Source: Eustoma russellianum (Eukaryota > Streptophyta > Magnoliopsida > Gentianales > Gentianaceae). From it: 64,000 nucleotides of DNA. Position 1 is the stretch's first letter. Each line of letters begins with the position of its first letter. The notes under the pieces are model-generated. The model did no database searches and was not told where the DNA came from. It saw only the letters and a program-made list of their open reading frames with translations. This document shows, one piece after another, positions 1-11,342 of this stretch. Position numbers and translations under genes: made by a program. The stretch is from positions 25,189,235 to 25,253,234 of the forward strand of contig AP025047.1 in NCBI GenBank assembly GCA_036186865.1, read 5' to 3'.

Positions 1-950
1 CTGATATGGTTCAGCTTGGCCACCCTGTCTGTTCAGCAAGTTGATTAGAGTGGCAATCTGATCCTTTGTAATGACCTCAACATTGGCTACTTGGATTGAG
101 CTAAGGTGGGTTGTGTTTGGCCGAATTGCTCTAAGTTGAGCTATGCTGCTAACTTGATGTGCAGCACTTTGTCCAACAATGAGTGGTCTTTGTTGTAGCC
201 TCCAAGGTGCATTCATAGTCTTCAAACATGGTTTTCCTTCTTAGATCAGATTAGCCTGTAGTTTCTAATAATCATCGACTGTATGACCTTCCTTTTTAGA
301 GCACTTACACACTTTACCCTGGAAGAGGCAAAGTGTCTTTTAATATTAGCATAGATGCTTCTGTTGGTTGTTCTGTATGCAAAGCAGAGGACTCCATGGT
401 TGAGGATCCTCCCATCATGAACTTCTTTCGGCTTTCTTCGTATTTCATTTCTACAAAGGTAGCCTTCAAGGTCGGTAGTGGTTTAGTACTCAGAATTCGA
501 CTTCGTACAGTGTCGAATTCTGGATTCAGTCTAGTCCAAAAGTGAAAAACCTGCTTTTTTCTGTTATATCTTTGTACAGCGCAGCATCAGTAATACAAGA
601 CCACTGATGAGCTTCGAAAGAGTCAATCTGCTGCAACACTTTTGGGTCAGATATGTGTAGTATTTATGGACAGCCAGACTACCTTGCTTCAGCTCATGAA
701 GATGAGCTCGATTTCATACAACTCTCAGATGTTATCATGCTTGGAATACATCTCATTGACTGCAGCAGATTGACTTGTCCATCCTTCAGCTCAGCATAGC
801 CTTGACTTGTCCATCCTTTTCCTTAGTCCAGCTCAGCTCGGCTGTCTCGCTTTATTTACTTAGTCTTATTTCTCCATCTTAGTTACACTTTAGGTCGCCG
901 TACCTTGGCTGAGCTCGGTAAAACTCGGCTGGACTTGTTTCTACAGTAGA
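1..950 (-). mobile_element. Truncated copia retrotransposon E0, gag region plus LTR remnant
   Basis: This stretch parallels the gag region of element E1 (about 6480-7200). Both share the gag zinc-knuckle region (minus strand, near 265-310, reading KVCKCSKKEGH) and the flanking text. After about 768 the similarity to gag stops. A pyrimidine-rich, GCTCAGCTCGG-containing stretch follows, typical of the LTRs of this family, ending in TTTCTACA near 949. The 5' part of gag, the primer-binding site and part of the LTR are missing, so this is an internally deleted copy that runs off the left edge. No frame is open over a useful length. The right boundary is inferred from the terminal CA. Confidence 0.6.
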
Positions 951-1795
951 AGATTTTGTTTGGCAAATTGAAAATGTATAATTTTTCAATGATTTCTTGA
1001 AAAATGTTTCCATGCCTCCATCAAGATCGCGCATAAAGTTTTTAATGTCGCTTCCTCTTGGTATAGTCTTGCCAAGGATTGTGGAAGAAATATTATGAAT
1101 GTACTTCCGAGACGGAAGTAAAATTAGCCGGGCTGGGATGTCCTACTTCATTGTCTCATGAGCAAAAGTTTTTTTTTAATTAATTTTTTCTTTTTTCCTT
1201 TTTTAAGGAAAGACCATTGGTTTTTGTACATGGGACGGAGAGCTGGGATAGGAAATCTAAATCCTAAATAGCCTAATGTATCCTTACTAACACGATGATA
1301 AAGTCATAATATTCTTGAACAAAATTATGTTTATTAGTGTAGTCATTCAACATCGAAATAGAAGGAACAAAAAGAGCACCAAACCGGACCACTCAAATAT
1401 TGGTATGATTTATGTTATCCATTTCATCATACATTATACAAGACATAGCAAGTCAATGTTTTAAATCAAATTAAAACAGATATGATTTCAATGAAAAGTC
1501 AATCGTAATCACAGTCACAAAATCATATTATTAACCAAGTTTTTTGAATAACTAGCCTTCATCCAATTAAATTTTGTTCTAATCATACCTGCCATGAACT
1601 ATCATAGATCAGTGCAGCCTACGCATAAACAGCACACCATGATTTGTTAAATTATCAAGTTCAGACACTTGTAACTCAGCAAACTCAAAGTGAAGGGCTA
1701 CGAAGCTAAGATATATTATCAATAGAAGTCTGCAAAAAGAATTATAAAATTTTCCAAAGCACACCCTATAATAATCATGCATCATACCCCCAAAT
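951..1795. other. Stretch without a recognisable gene
   Basis: AT-rich sequence with no long open frame and no domain I recognise. It includes a T-rich run near 1169-1205. The minus strand of 951-1140 reads for a short distance as protein-like text, but nothing in it matches a family I know. Confidence 0.5.
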
Positions 1796-1801
1796 ACATA
1801 G

Positions 1802-1975
1802 TATAGTTGGCATTCGGGTTATGATTTGCTTCAAGAGGTCAAGAGTTCGATTCCAGATACACGCACACTGTGAGTGTTCCACTGTTGCTAGGCCAAAGGC
1901 CTGGTTTGCGGGAGGACACTTTGTGTGGGTCACTGCGTAAGTTCTCACCCAACCTAGAAGGCCTGAGCTCCTGAT
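1802..1975 (+). mobile_element. Possible tRNA-derived SINE
   Basis: The stretch has a tRNA-like head. A box-A-like TTGGCATTCGGG near 1808 is followed about 30 bp later by AGTTCGATTCC near 1842-1853, an excellent match to the pol III B box. The body after it (TGTGAGTGTTCCACTG..., CCTGGTTTGCGGGAGGACAC) does not continue as a tRNA acceptor arm, so this is not a tRNA gene. The box spacing fits a tRNA-derived short interspersed element. I could not identify a tail or target-site duplication, and the 3' limit is a guess. The small open frames in this stretch on the minus strand are chance. Confidence 0.4.
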
Positions 1976-2445
1976 TTGCATCCTGCATAATGTTCTTTGA
2001 GGCTACCGGCCCTAAGACGAAATATTTCGCCTTTTTGCTCCAAGAATCATACATCATAATACTTGTCAACAGTATCTGGTTGTTTGGATCCTAAAGAAGC
2101 GTCGCTTTTCTCCAGAGTCATCAGTTTCTGCTCACATATGAAGGCCATTAACAGAATTTTGCTTCAGGCCTTTCTCCACCATTTTCATATAGGAGTTCTA
2201 AGATCAGAACGTCTGCAGCAACTCTATAGTTTATAAATTCAGTAGCATTTTGATGGCTGAGGGATTGATTTTAGTATGCAAATCATCACAAGCATGTAAG
2301 TAATAAGGATAAAACGCCAATGTCTAAAATAGTTTTCCTGATCAAAACCTGTGGTTTACAGCAAGTTTCGAGAGTTTCTGATAAAAGATCATGTCTTGTT
2401 GGCTTCAGTATACTCAATTTGTAGTTGGTGAAAAAAGAATCATAC
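1976..2445 (-). other. Possible 3' region of the kinesin pseudogene, unresolved
   Basis: This lies immediately downstream of the last kinesin exon I can place. On the minus strand, about 2080-2230 has short coding-like text (a run reading CEQKLMTLEKSDASLGS) that could be part of the poorly conserved C-terminal tail of a KIN-14. There is no clear motif and I could not place splice sites, so no exon is called. Confidence 0.3.
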
Positions 2446-2570
2446 CTCGGTGAATTCGTACCATATTTATCATCATTGACTCCATGGTATGCATTCTTCA
2501 GTTCTTTGTGTGGTTGTAATCTTTCAATCTCCTCATCTTTCTTAGCTATTGCATCTTTGAGCGGCGAAAC
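2446..2570 (-). pseudogene. Kinesin exon after the motor domain (coiled helix)
   Basis: The minus-strand exon starts after an acceptor TCTATAG and ends before a donor GTATGA. It reads VSPLKDAIAKKDEEIERLQ and continues HKELKNAYHG. LKDxIAxKDEEIERLQ is the conserved helix just after the motor in plant KIN-14 proteins. It joins in frame to the previous exon (…GAGCAG at 2658). The exon itself has no stop. Its upstream neighbour is cut by element E1. Confidence 0.85.
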
Positions 2571-2664
2571 CTATAGAAATTATTTTGTTACATTGAGAAA
2601 ATTATAACCACTCTTTAAACATCATCTGTATGGATTGGATGAAACATGAAGATATACCTGCTCC

Positions 2665-2669
2665 ATCAT
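2665..2669. repeat. Target-site duplication ATCAT of element E1 (left copy)
   Basis: ATCAT directly precedes the terminal TG of the left E1 LTR. The same 5 bp follow the CA of the right LTR at 8183-8187. Removing E1 and one copy rejoins the kinesin exon in frame (RDVREMMEQ). Confidence 0.9.
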
Positions 2670-3222
2670 TGTTGAGATTGAAGGAATTAAACTTTCATTC
2701 AAGTTAAAAAATAATTTACAAAATTGTGTCCCTTTTATAGGAATAGAAATCTACCCCTAACGGCTTCTTTTTGATTTGAAAAGCGGTCACTGTCAGTCTA
2801 TTGTCAGTCTATTGTCAATTACAACGGCTGTGATAACGGCTAGTTACCAATGCAGCTCTGTTATGTATAATAAAAACGCAATATTTACACGCCTAAGTAT
2901 AACAGCTCAACCTGTTGTGTTGCTGCCTTGATTGTGCTTAACCTCGTCACCTCAGCTCATCACTTTCTTCACTTCTTCAGCATATTTGGTCTTCTTTAGC
3001 TCAGTTCGTCTTTCTTGTATTCATCACCTCAGTCCAGCTTTCCTGCCTAGGCCAGCTCGTCTGACTGACTTCGTTCTTCAGTATCATTCAAGTTTCGTCG
3101 AGGTCGGCCTAGTTTAGCTCGGCACTCCTCGTCCAGGCCCGCCTCCTTCAGCTCGGCACACCTTCGTCCATGTCTGCCTTCTTCAGTTCAACTCGGTATA
3201 CTCAGCTAAACTTATTTTTACA
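2670..3222 (-). repeat. E1 3' LTR
   Basis: 553 bp, starting TGTTGAGATTGAAGG and ending CTTATTTTTACA as read on the plus strand. It is collinear with the 542-bp LTR at 7641-8182, with scattered substitutions and small indels. Confidence 0.9.
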
Positions 3223-3257
3223 CTCTTCCTCAAGCTTAGTTGTATATATTCATACAA

Positions 3258-5131
3258 CTAAGCTTGGACATCAAGTATTGAAAAACTTTTGTTGAGACTG
3301 GTTTGGCTAAGATATATGCTATCTGATTTTTTTGTGGGAATGTATTGTATGTTGATCTCATTTCCATCAATTTTTTCTCGGATGAAATGTTTATCTATTT
3401 CTACATATTTTGACTTATCGTGTTGAACCGGATTTTCTGTCATACTTATGGCAGAGAGACTATCGCAAAAGATTTGTATAGGTAGCCTTGCCTGAATGTA
3501 GAGATCTTCAAGATTTTTTCTAGTCCATATGCCTTCGCAGATTCCCAACGTAAGTGCTCTCAGCTCTGTTTCCGCATTGCTTCTTGATACTACTGCTTGT
3601 TTCTTGCTCTGCCATGTAGCCAGGTTGCCCCCATAGGAATGTTCCATAACCATTTGTTGATCGCAGATTATTTTTGCATCCGCCCAGTCTATGTCCGTGT
3701 AAATCTGGATGCCTCAATGTAAGCTTTTCTTGAAGTATAGTTCCTACCCTGGTGCATTCTTTAGATTCCAGAGGATTCTAAAAACAACTTAGTGATGTTC
3801 ATTAGTAGGACTGCATAAATTGTGATACATAACTCACTACATAGCAAATATCAGGTCTAGTATGAGACAAGTAGATTAATTTCCTAACTAATTTTTTATA
3901 CCCTAGTTTATTTGTTGGAGTGTTATACCATTGATCTTTGGGCTTGTATCCTGGCTCAACTAGGGTGCTAGCTAGGTTTGCATACAAGCAAACCAGTTTC
4001 TTTGAGAAGATCCAGTATGTAGTTCCTTTGTGATATATAGAGTGTGTCTTTTTTTCTTGAAATTTCCATTCCCAGGAAATATATTAATTTTCCTATATCT
4101 TTCATTTCAAATTGTTTTGCTAATTTATTCTTGATATTTTCTATGCTCTGTTTATCTCCTCCAGTTAGTATAATATCGTCTGCATAAACAATAATGACAG
4201 TCAGTTCCCCCTAAGCTGAACTTCGGGTGAATAGAGTGTGATCACTGTGTTTCTGATTAAATCCTAGCTAAATCACTGTTTGGGTGAATGTTTTAAATCA
4301 TGCTCGAGGTGAGTGTTTTAGTCTGTATAAGGACTTTCTCATATTGCAGACCCGACCTTTATTAGTTTCATCGCCAAAACCTTGTGGTATAGTCATATAG
4401 ACCTCTTCAGTCAGGTCTCCATTTAAAAAGGCGTTCTTTATATTCAGTTGATGCAGTTCCCAGTGAAGGTTAACTGGAATAGAAAAAATCACTCTTATAT
4501 TATTTAACTTAGCTACTGGTGCAAAAGTTTTTAAGTAATCTATTTTATAGGTATGAATGAATCCCTTAGCTACTAATCTGGCCTTGTATTTAATTCAGTG
4601 TGCCATCATTATTATATTTAGTATGAAATACCCATCTACATCCTATTGGTTTTATCTTGGCTGAGCTGGGAGTAAGTTCCAGGTGTTATTTTTCGCTAAG
4701 GCTTTCATTTCTTCATGCACAGCTTGTATCCACTCAGGTAAGTTAAGTGTTTCCTCTATATCTTTAGGAATAATGTTATCATTGAGTGAGCACACAAATC
4801 TTCTAACGTTTGGATTTAACTTATTATAAGATATGTATCCTTCTATGGGATACTTAGTGCAGGTCGGATTTCTAGTGCATTCACGAATTCCTTTTCTTAG
4901 TGAAATTGGTCTATCGTCAATTTGAGTCCTATGGTCGTATTCGTTGTTTTCTTCTACCTCAGTCAAAGGTGTTTGGTCAGATGTACTAGGTTGATCATGG
5001 TAACTTAGATTTTCATGATCATTTAACATGATTGGAGAGTTGCTCCTGGGTTGTACTTCAGTAGTTCCGAGCTGAGGTGTCTCACAGCTGAGCCGTTGTG
5101 TACAGCTCGGATGAGCAGATGAGCTCGGCAT
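3258..5131 (-). pseudogene. E1 reverse transcriptase and RNase H remnants
   Basis: Read from 5131 down, the remnants cover the end of integrase and the start of reverse transcriptase (LPEWIQAVHEEMKALAKNNTW). Then come an RT core with LHQLNIKNAFLNGDLTEEVYM near 4340-4460, the catalytic YADDII near 4170-4190 and TRPDICYVVSYVSQFM near 3810-3870. RNase H at 3258-3653 has the copia pattern SNAETELRALTLG and KHFIREKI. Frames change several times and stops are common, so no functional polymerase can be made. It lies next to the 3' LTR, as expected. Confidence 0.85.
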
Positions 5132-5244
5132 ATTTGGTATAGGAAACTGGGCTCATATTCATTTCCCATTAACTCTACTGTTTCTTCTTCAGATCTATAA
5201 TATGAAAGTTTTTCATTAAATGTAACATCTAATGTTATATACAT

Positions 5245-6475
5245 TTAGCATATCCTAGAAAAAATATATTTAATAGACCTAGAATCCAGTTTACTCCTAT
5301 GGCCGGGATGAACATGCACATAAGTTGTGCATCCAAACAGTTTAGGTGGCAGTTCTATAAGTAGATTGGTATGCAGGTGATGATTAATGAGTATTTCCCT
5401 AGGTGTTATGAATGAAAAAGTTCTAGATGACATTCTATTTATTAAGTATGTAGCCGTAAGAATAGCCTCACTCCAGTACTGTTTGGGTACATTCATTTTA
5501 ATCATAATTGATCTAGTTACTTCAAGAAGATGTTTGTTCTTCCTTTCAGCAACACCATTTTATTGAGGTGTGTAAGTACATGAGGTTTGATGATGTATGT
5601 CATTTTCAATCGTAAATTATTAAACTGTTTTATCTAAATATTCAGCTCTATTATCTGACCTCAAAGTTTTAATGGTGTTGCCAAACTGATTTTTAATGAA
5701 AGACGTGTATCTTATAACTGTTTGTCCTACATCGCTTTTACTTTTTAACAAGTAGACCCAAGTTACTCTCGTGTGATCATCTACAAATGTTATAAACCAT
5801 TTAGTACCATTAATGTTGGCTATTCTTGATGGACCTCATATGTCAGAGTGGACTAGATTAAATGGTGTTGATGTCTTACATTCATTGGTAGGATAATTAT
5901 GTTTAGTATGTTTGGCTAATTGGCAAGTTTCACAGTTAAGTTTTTCAACATCAGCTGAGATGAATAATCTTTGCATTAATCGTATAAGATATACAAAATT
6001 GGGATGACCTAGCCTGTCATGCCACAAGAAATTCTCCCCTATACATGGATTTCTAGGCTGCAAAATACTAGAGTCTTGGTCATTTGACAACTCGGCTGCG
6101 CTGACCAAAGCTTTGTTTTTTGACTCTAGTAAGTATAGGCCTACGATATTCTTAGCACTAACAATCATCCTCTTCAATTTGTTTTCCTGAAAACAACATT
6201 CCGTGAGTGAGAAGCAGGCTAAGCAGTTATTATTCCTAGTCAACTTTCCAATAGACAACATATTAAAACTTAGCCTAGGGACATGAAGGACACCTTTAAG
6301 TGTGATCTTACTATTAATCATAGCAGATCTTATTCCACTTACTTCTAAAGTAATTCCATTTGAAAATTTTTATCTTCTTTAGTACAAAAAGTAAAGTGTA
6401 TGAGTTTAGAAGGGTACCATCATTGGTCATGTGATCCGTAGCCCCAGGGTCAACTATTCATGAGCTGCTGGAGCT
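5245..6475 (-). pseudogene. E1 protease and integrase remnants
   Basis: The protease active-site region on the minus strand near 6430-6465 reads IVDPGATDHMT. Copia proteases usually have DSG, so the serine/threonine of the catalytic triplet has become proline. The integrase zinc finger follows at 5836-6321 (H-x-LGHP ... CETCQLAKH). Integrase core text continues to 5245, including SEAILTATYLINRMSSRT. The frame is broken between 5505 and 5836, where the catalytic Asp and Glu stretch lies. Confidence 0.8.
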
Positions 6476-6479
6476 GGCC

Positions 6480-7600
6480 TGGACGTAGCCTGCCATGGTT
6501 GCCTGATGCAGGTTAGCTCGGCCACCTTGCTTGTTCAGCAACTGAATTAGGGCGGCAACCTTTTCTTTAGTAATGACCTCAGCATCAGGTGTGCTACTTA
6601 CCTGTTGAGCAACACTGTGTCCAGCAGTGACTGGTTTTTGTGATGGCCTCCAGGGAGCATTGGTGGTCTTCAGAGGTGGTTTTCCTTCTCCGACCAGCTT
6701 TGTTTAAAGTTTTCAACTGTCATTGACTATATGGCCTTCCTTCTTGCAGTACTTACACACTTTACCTCCAGAAGAGGCAAATTGTTTTTAGCAGCCAGTC
6801 CAGATGCTACTGCTGGCTTTTCAGAATAAAGAGCGGAGGATTCCGCAGTGGCAGATCCTCTCATCATGACGTTCTTTCGTCTTTTTTCGTGTTTGATTTC
6901 AGTGAAGGCAGCCTTCAAGATCAATAGTGGTTTGTACTCAGAATTCGACTTTGTGCATTGCTGAATTCTAGGTTTAGTCCAGTCAGGAAATGAAAGACGT
7001 GCTTTCTTTATTTGATCTTCTTGTAAAGTGCAGCATCAGTGATGCAAGACCACTGATGTGCTTCAAAAGTGTTGAATTGCTGCCATGCTTTGGTAAGTAA
7101 TGTGTGGTGTTTGTGGATAGCAAGAATTCCCTATTTCAGCTCATAAAGATGAGCTTCAACTTCGTATAATGTTGAGATGCTATCCTATTTGGATTACCTC
7201 TCTTTGACTGCAGACCAAATTTCTGTTGTAATATTGTATATTATGAAATCGTCAGCAATGTCTGGTTGCATAGAACGTATTAACCAAGACATTATCGTAC
7301 TGTTTTCTGACTTTCATTGTCGGAAGTTTATATCAGTTTCAGATGGGATAAGGACTATCCCATATAAGTTTTCTTCCTTGCCTTTACCAGTGATTTACAT
7401 CTCTACCCCCTTAGATCATGAGAGGTAGTTATCTCAATATAGTTTGTGGTTTGTAATGGCTATGGAAGGATCATCAGTAAGTGGAGGACCACGTACTACT
7501 CCTGAATATTGATCGAAGGAAGAAGTGGCCTCTGTGTATTCAGCAGGGCTGAAGGTTGTAGACATTTTGAAGAAATTTTAAAAATTTGCAAAAGATAGAG
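6480..7600 (-). pseudogene. E1 gag remnant
   Basis: This is the region between the primer-binding site and the protease on the minus strand. The zinc knuckle near 6725-6770 reads CKYCKKEGHIVNDS. The CX2CX4H part is intact, but the last cysteine is serine. The rest of gag is recognised mainly by position and by its match to E0 at 1-768. No frame is open over the whole region. Confidence 0.65.
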
Positions 7601-7640
7601 TATAATCGCAGGTGTTTTAATCAGAGAAGCTCTGATACCA

Positions 7641-8182
7641 TGTTGAGATTTAAGGAATTAAACTTCCATTCAAGTTAAAAAGTAATTTACAAAGTTGTGT
7701 CCCTTTTATAGGGAGGGAAATCTACCACTAACGGCTATTTTTTGACTTGAACGGCTGTCACTGTCAGTCTACTTTCAATTATAAGTTGTGATAACAGCTA
7801 GTTACCCATGCAGCTCTGCTATGTACAGTAAAAACGCAATATTTACAAGCTTAACTATAACAACTCAACCTGTAGCGTTGCTGCCTTGATTGTGCTTCAC
7901 CTCATCACCTCAGCTCAACACTTTTTTCACTTCTTCAGCATATTTGGTCTTTTTTAGCTCAGTTCGTCTTCCTTGTCTTCATCACCTTAGCCCAGCTTTC
8001 CTGTCCAAGTCAGCTCGTCTGACTGACTTCGTTCTTCAGCATTATTTAGGTCTTCGTCGAGGTCGGCCTAGTTTAGCTCGGCACTCCTCGTTCAGGTCCG
8101 CCTCCTTCAGCTCCGCACACCTTCGTCAAGGTCTGCATTCATCAGTTCAGATCGGTATACCTCAGTTAAACTTATTTATACA
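7641..8182 (-). repeat. E1 5' LTR
   Basis: 542 bp, TGTTGAGATTTAAGG to CTTATTTATACA on the plus strand, partner of 2670-3222. It is followed by the target duplication ATCAT (8183-8187). Confidence 0.9.
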
Positions 8183-8339
8183 ATCATTTCTCTAACATCC
8201 CTATCATCCTTGCTGCTCTTAGCTTCACCGAGCTCAACACCAGATACGCGTTCAGCAAACTTCAGGGTACTCAAGGTTTCAGAAAAGGAATTTGCGTCAG
8301 GGTTACGTTGAACAAACATAAGGGTCTTTACTTTCCCAC
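8183..8339 (-). pseudogene. Kinesin exon, end of motor domain (split by E1)
   Basis: The minus-strand exon begins after acceptor TTTTTCGTCAG at 8339. It reads GGKVKTLMFVQRNPDANSF, then SETLSTLKFAERVSGVELG and KSSKDDRDVREM. LKFAxRV is the conserved end of the kinesin motor (helix alpha-6). The exon is interrupted at 8183 by E1. Its last 12 bp (MMEQ, then donor GTATAT) are at 2658-2669. Removing the element and one ATCAT restores the frame exactly, so the insertion is in coding sequence. Upstream, the exon joins in phase to the switch II exon at 11343. Confidence 0.9.
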
Positions 8340-8446
8340 CTGACGAAAAATAATCCGGAACAAAGAACGTATTAGAAAATGTGAATTATGAGTCTAAACT
8401 CCATCCTTTATTTCAATAACGACAACATTATACTAATGTCTTAGAG

Positions 8447-11153
8447 TGTTACATCCGTACCCTTGGGGTGCAAAAAAAATATAAATAATAAAAAGAGATA
8501 AATATAGGATACATTAGGATTATTTTGTTAAGAGTAGGAAATGTGTAAGATCTTTTGCATATTATCATAAACCTATTAGGAAAATATTAATTATATTCAT
8601 CCTCACCAATCTATATATATCCTCATAACCTAAATTAAAATAAAACCTTACCACCTTTCTTTCCCCTACAGCCGTCAGCCGCCACCATCTTTCTTTCCCC
8701 CACTGGAAATTGCGGCAGCCACCATAAAAGAAAGAACAAAAAAAAAGGGCACATGAGAGAGGAGGACAAAACAAGTGGTAGATTTTACAATTCAAATGCT
8801 TGCACTGGAATTCTTAGTCAGCACGTTCCTCCATCTTGTATCATTTCGTGGAATAGATGGCTCCCAAACTCAAAGCCGATTTCGTGCTACTTAGTAGCCG
8901 CTATTGGTTAACAACCGACCACCTCTTTCCTACATTAGAAGGAATTCGGCCAGCCCATGATTGAAAGAAAAGAGAAACTTTGGCAGAACGGAACCCGAAT
9001 CGATTGTATAAACGAACAAGGTAAATATCTTCTCTGTACTTATTATGAATTTATGAAATTCGTATCATTATTTTCATATCAAAATATAGATCATACATTG
9101 GTATTATTGATTTCATAGATAGATGAATACATGTGTGCCGTCTACGTATAAATATGTAACTATTATGAATTTGGTTAAAAGAAAGAATTTTTATATGTTG
9201 GCCGAAAGTTTGGTTTTAAAATTTGAAAGAAAAAAAATCTTTTAGCACGTTAATGTTTCAAATTAATGAATATGATTTGCATCTTTTTATATTGACCATT
9301 TGTTTGTAAATATGTACTTGATGTGCAAATGGTTAATGGCCGAAAGTTTTGAGATTTTTGGAAAAAATCTAGGCAGGGCCAAATAGGGGTAATGAAAACA
9401 TAAACATATTTGATGGTATATGTATGTTCGTATGAAAAAGAGGGGGAAATAATAAAATAGAAAGCTATGAACTAATTATTTTAAGTAAGCCAAATTAACC
9501 TTTATTATTAGGTATTGATGTTTATAATACAATTGTTTAAATTCAAGCCTAGAGGAGAAGGGAGTTAATTCGTCAAAAAGGTAGGCGCCTCTTCCCCCTC
9601 AAACGGGTATCATTCATGCATGCTTTGATGGTATACTAATGTGTTTCGTGTTTTATTTGTTTAAGTTGTAAATTTTGTTTCGTTGTTTTTATTTGTTTAA
9701 GTTGTAAATTTTGTATATGTTGGAAAGCATGAGATATATTATTTATGGATGCTATGTGCATGTATGTGTGTGAAATTGGTGGTATGATTGAATCGAAAAC
9801 AAAATATCCTAAAAAAATGGGGAAAAAGTGGAACTTTTACATTAGGAGCATTTAAAAAGTTGTGTTTTGGCCTTAGAATAGACTCCTATAGACTGGAAAT
9901 AGGAGAAAATGGGGGTTGAGATTGAAAAACAAATCACAGTGTGCGTTGCCACTGGTGGAACATCCAATTAAATAAATAAATAAATAATTAAATTAAGGCA
10001 GATAACATGCCAGCCAACGGACCGGGTCGACTGGCCAGCGGGTCGGACCGAAGGCGGCCCATTAACCACTCAAAAAAAATGTATAGAAAAATATAATTAG
10101 ATACGAGTAAAATTCAAATAAATTCCAGAAAATATAAAGGGTTAAAATTAAATTATTTCTACTTAATTTCTAAAGTTTGGTAAATTCAAGAGATTAAAAA
10201 TAAATAGTAATAAATAGAATTAAGTAAAGGAGAAATAGGAAAAATTAGTAGAACATTTTAGAAAATTAATACAAGCTAAGGGAAAATTAAGGGTGATGAT
10301 GAATAACAACTTTCTAATATTCGGAAAATTTACGAACCTAAATTTGAGTGCCGGAGGATGGTGAGGATGGGCCAGGGGCCTCAGGCGATTGTGTTGGTTG
10401 CATTCATGGCACGTGCATTGCATGATGGTGGGTCGTGACGTATGGGTCACGGGCGCTCAAGATGGTGTACGGTGGCGGGGCCAAGTACACTCAGGATGGT
10501 GACTGTGGGTGGGTACGACCCACAGCCACTCAGTAGGTCCCGAGATCATGCATTGCATGGCGGAGATATCGGCATTTTGTGTGAAATAACTTTGTTGCGT
10601 GTGACATGCATAGTAGGACATGCATCACGACGTTGCGCATTCTTTATCTGGAGTGAATTACCTTTCCGCGTTATCTCATATGCTGGTGTAATATCATGTT
10701 CTATGTGCTATGTGTTATATCATTATTGCATGCACGTTTTGTATTGGTTTGATGCGGGCATCTACTGGGTGATTTTCTGTCACTCACCCCTACTTCCCAG
10801 GTGAGCCGGATGAGGATTATGAGCACATCTTCGTTGAGGACGGGACGGACATAGCAGAGTGGGTTGGTTGAGAGCTGCAGCTAGGATATGAGGGACTCTG
10901 CTGCTGTTTTGTTTTTATTTATACTTTGAGGATTTTTCACATATTACTTTACTACTTTTATTACCAGAACTTTTATTTAGCAATGTAATGATGATTATTG
11001 GGGTTTAATATATGTTATGGTTTACGTTTCCGTGAAAAAATTTCTACGTCATTTTTGACAAGTAAGAGACTGATTTGACGCTTTGTATTCTCTTTAGTGA
11101 GATACGGCGGGTGCACTGTTCCCGATGTTAGGGCTCGGGAGCGGGACGCTACA
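8447..11153. mobile_element. Solo LTR E2 (about 2.7 kb), probably Ty3/gypsy-type
   Basis: The sequence starts TGTTACATCCG and ends GGGACGCTACA. It is flanked by identical 5-bp repeats TAGAG at 8442-8446 and 11154-11158. No gag or pol lies inside, and the open frames (for example 10442-10804) resemble no protein I know. A TG...CA unit of about 2.7 kb with a perfect target duplication is best read as a solo LTR from recombination between the two LTRs of a full element. The great length and the CGGGAGCGGGACGCTACA terminus suggest a Tekay/Del-like gypsy family; that lineage call is inference. It lies in a kinesin intron. Confidence 0.75.
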
Positions 11154-11342
11154 TAGAGTCTTCCGACTATGGCGGGGTATGTGAGTCGGATGTACGCAAC
11201 TATACATATGCAGCCAATTTAGTGAGTCATTTTATTTTATTCAATAATATTCCAAAGTCAAAGAATAATGTGTCCTTGACTCCACCCTTTATTTCTGAGT
11301 TTAAATACAACAAGGAAAATGAGAAAGGAGAATGTAACTTAC

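Larger units (their letters stand above)
2670..8182 (-). mobile_element. Copia LTR retrotransposon E1, in a kinesin exon
   Basis: This is a complete but inactive Ty1/copia element with two LTRs (2670-3222 and 7641-8182), each TG...CA, and a 5-bp target duplication ATCAT. A primer-binding site follows the 5' LTR on the minus strand (TGGTATCAGAG, near 7630-7640). The internal order on the minus strand is gag, protease, integrase, reverse transcriptase, RNase H, the copia order. Every domain has stops or frameshifts. The LTRs differ at many positions by eye, so the insertion is not very young. It sits in the last motor-domain exon of the kinesin. Confidence 0.92.

Noticed and set aside
333..545. 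70-residue plus-strand frame near the left edge
   Set aside because: Antisense to the E0 gag remnant; no motif.
1802..1875. Genuine tRNA gene
   Set aside because: Only the B box is good; there is no acceptor or anticodon arm pairing and the sequence continues as a different body.
10442..10804. 120-residue plus-strand frame
   Set aside because: It lies inside solo LTR E2, resembles no protein I know and has the composition expected by chance in a GC-richer stretch.
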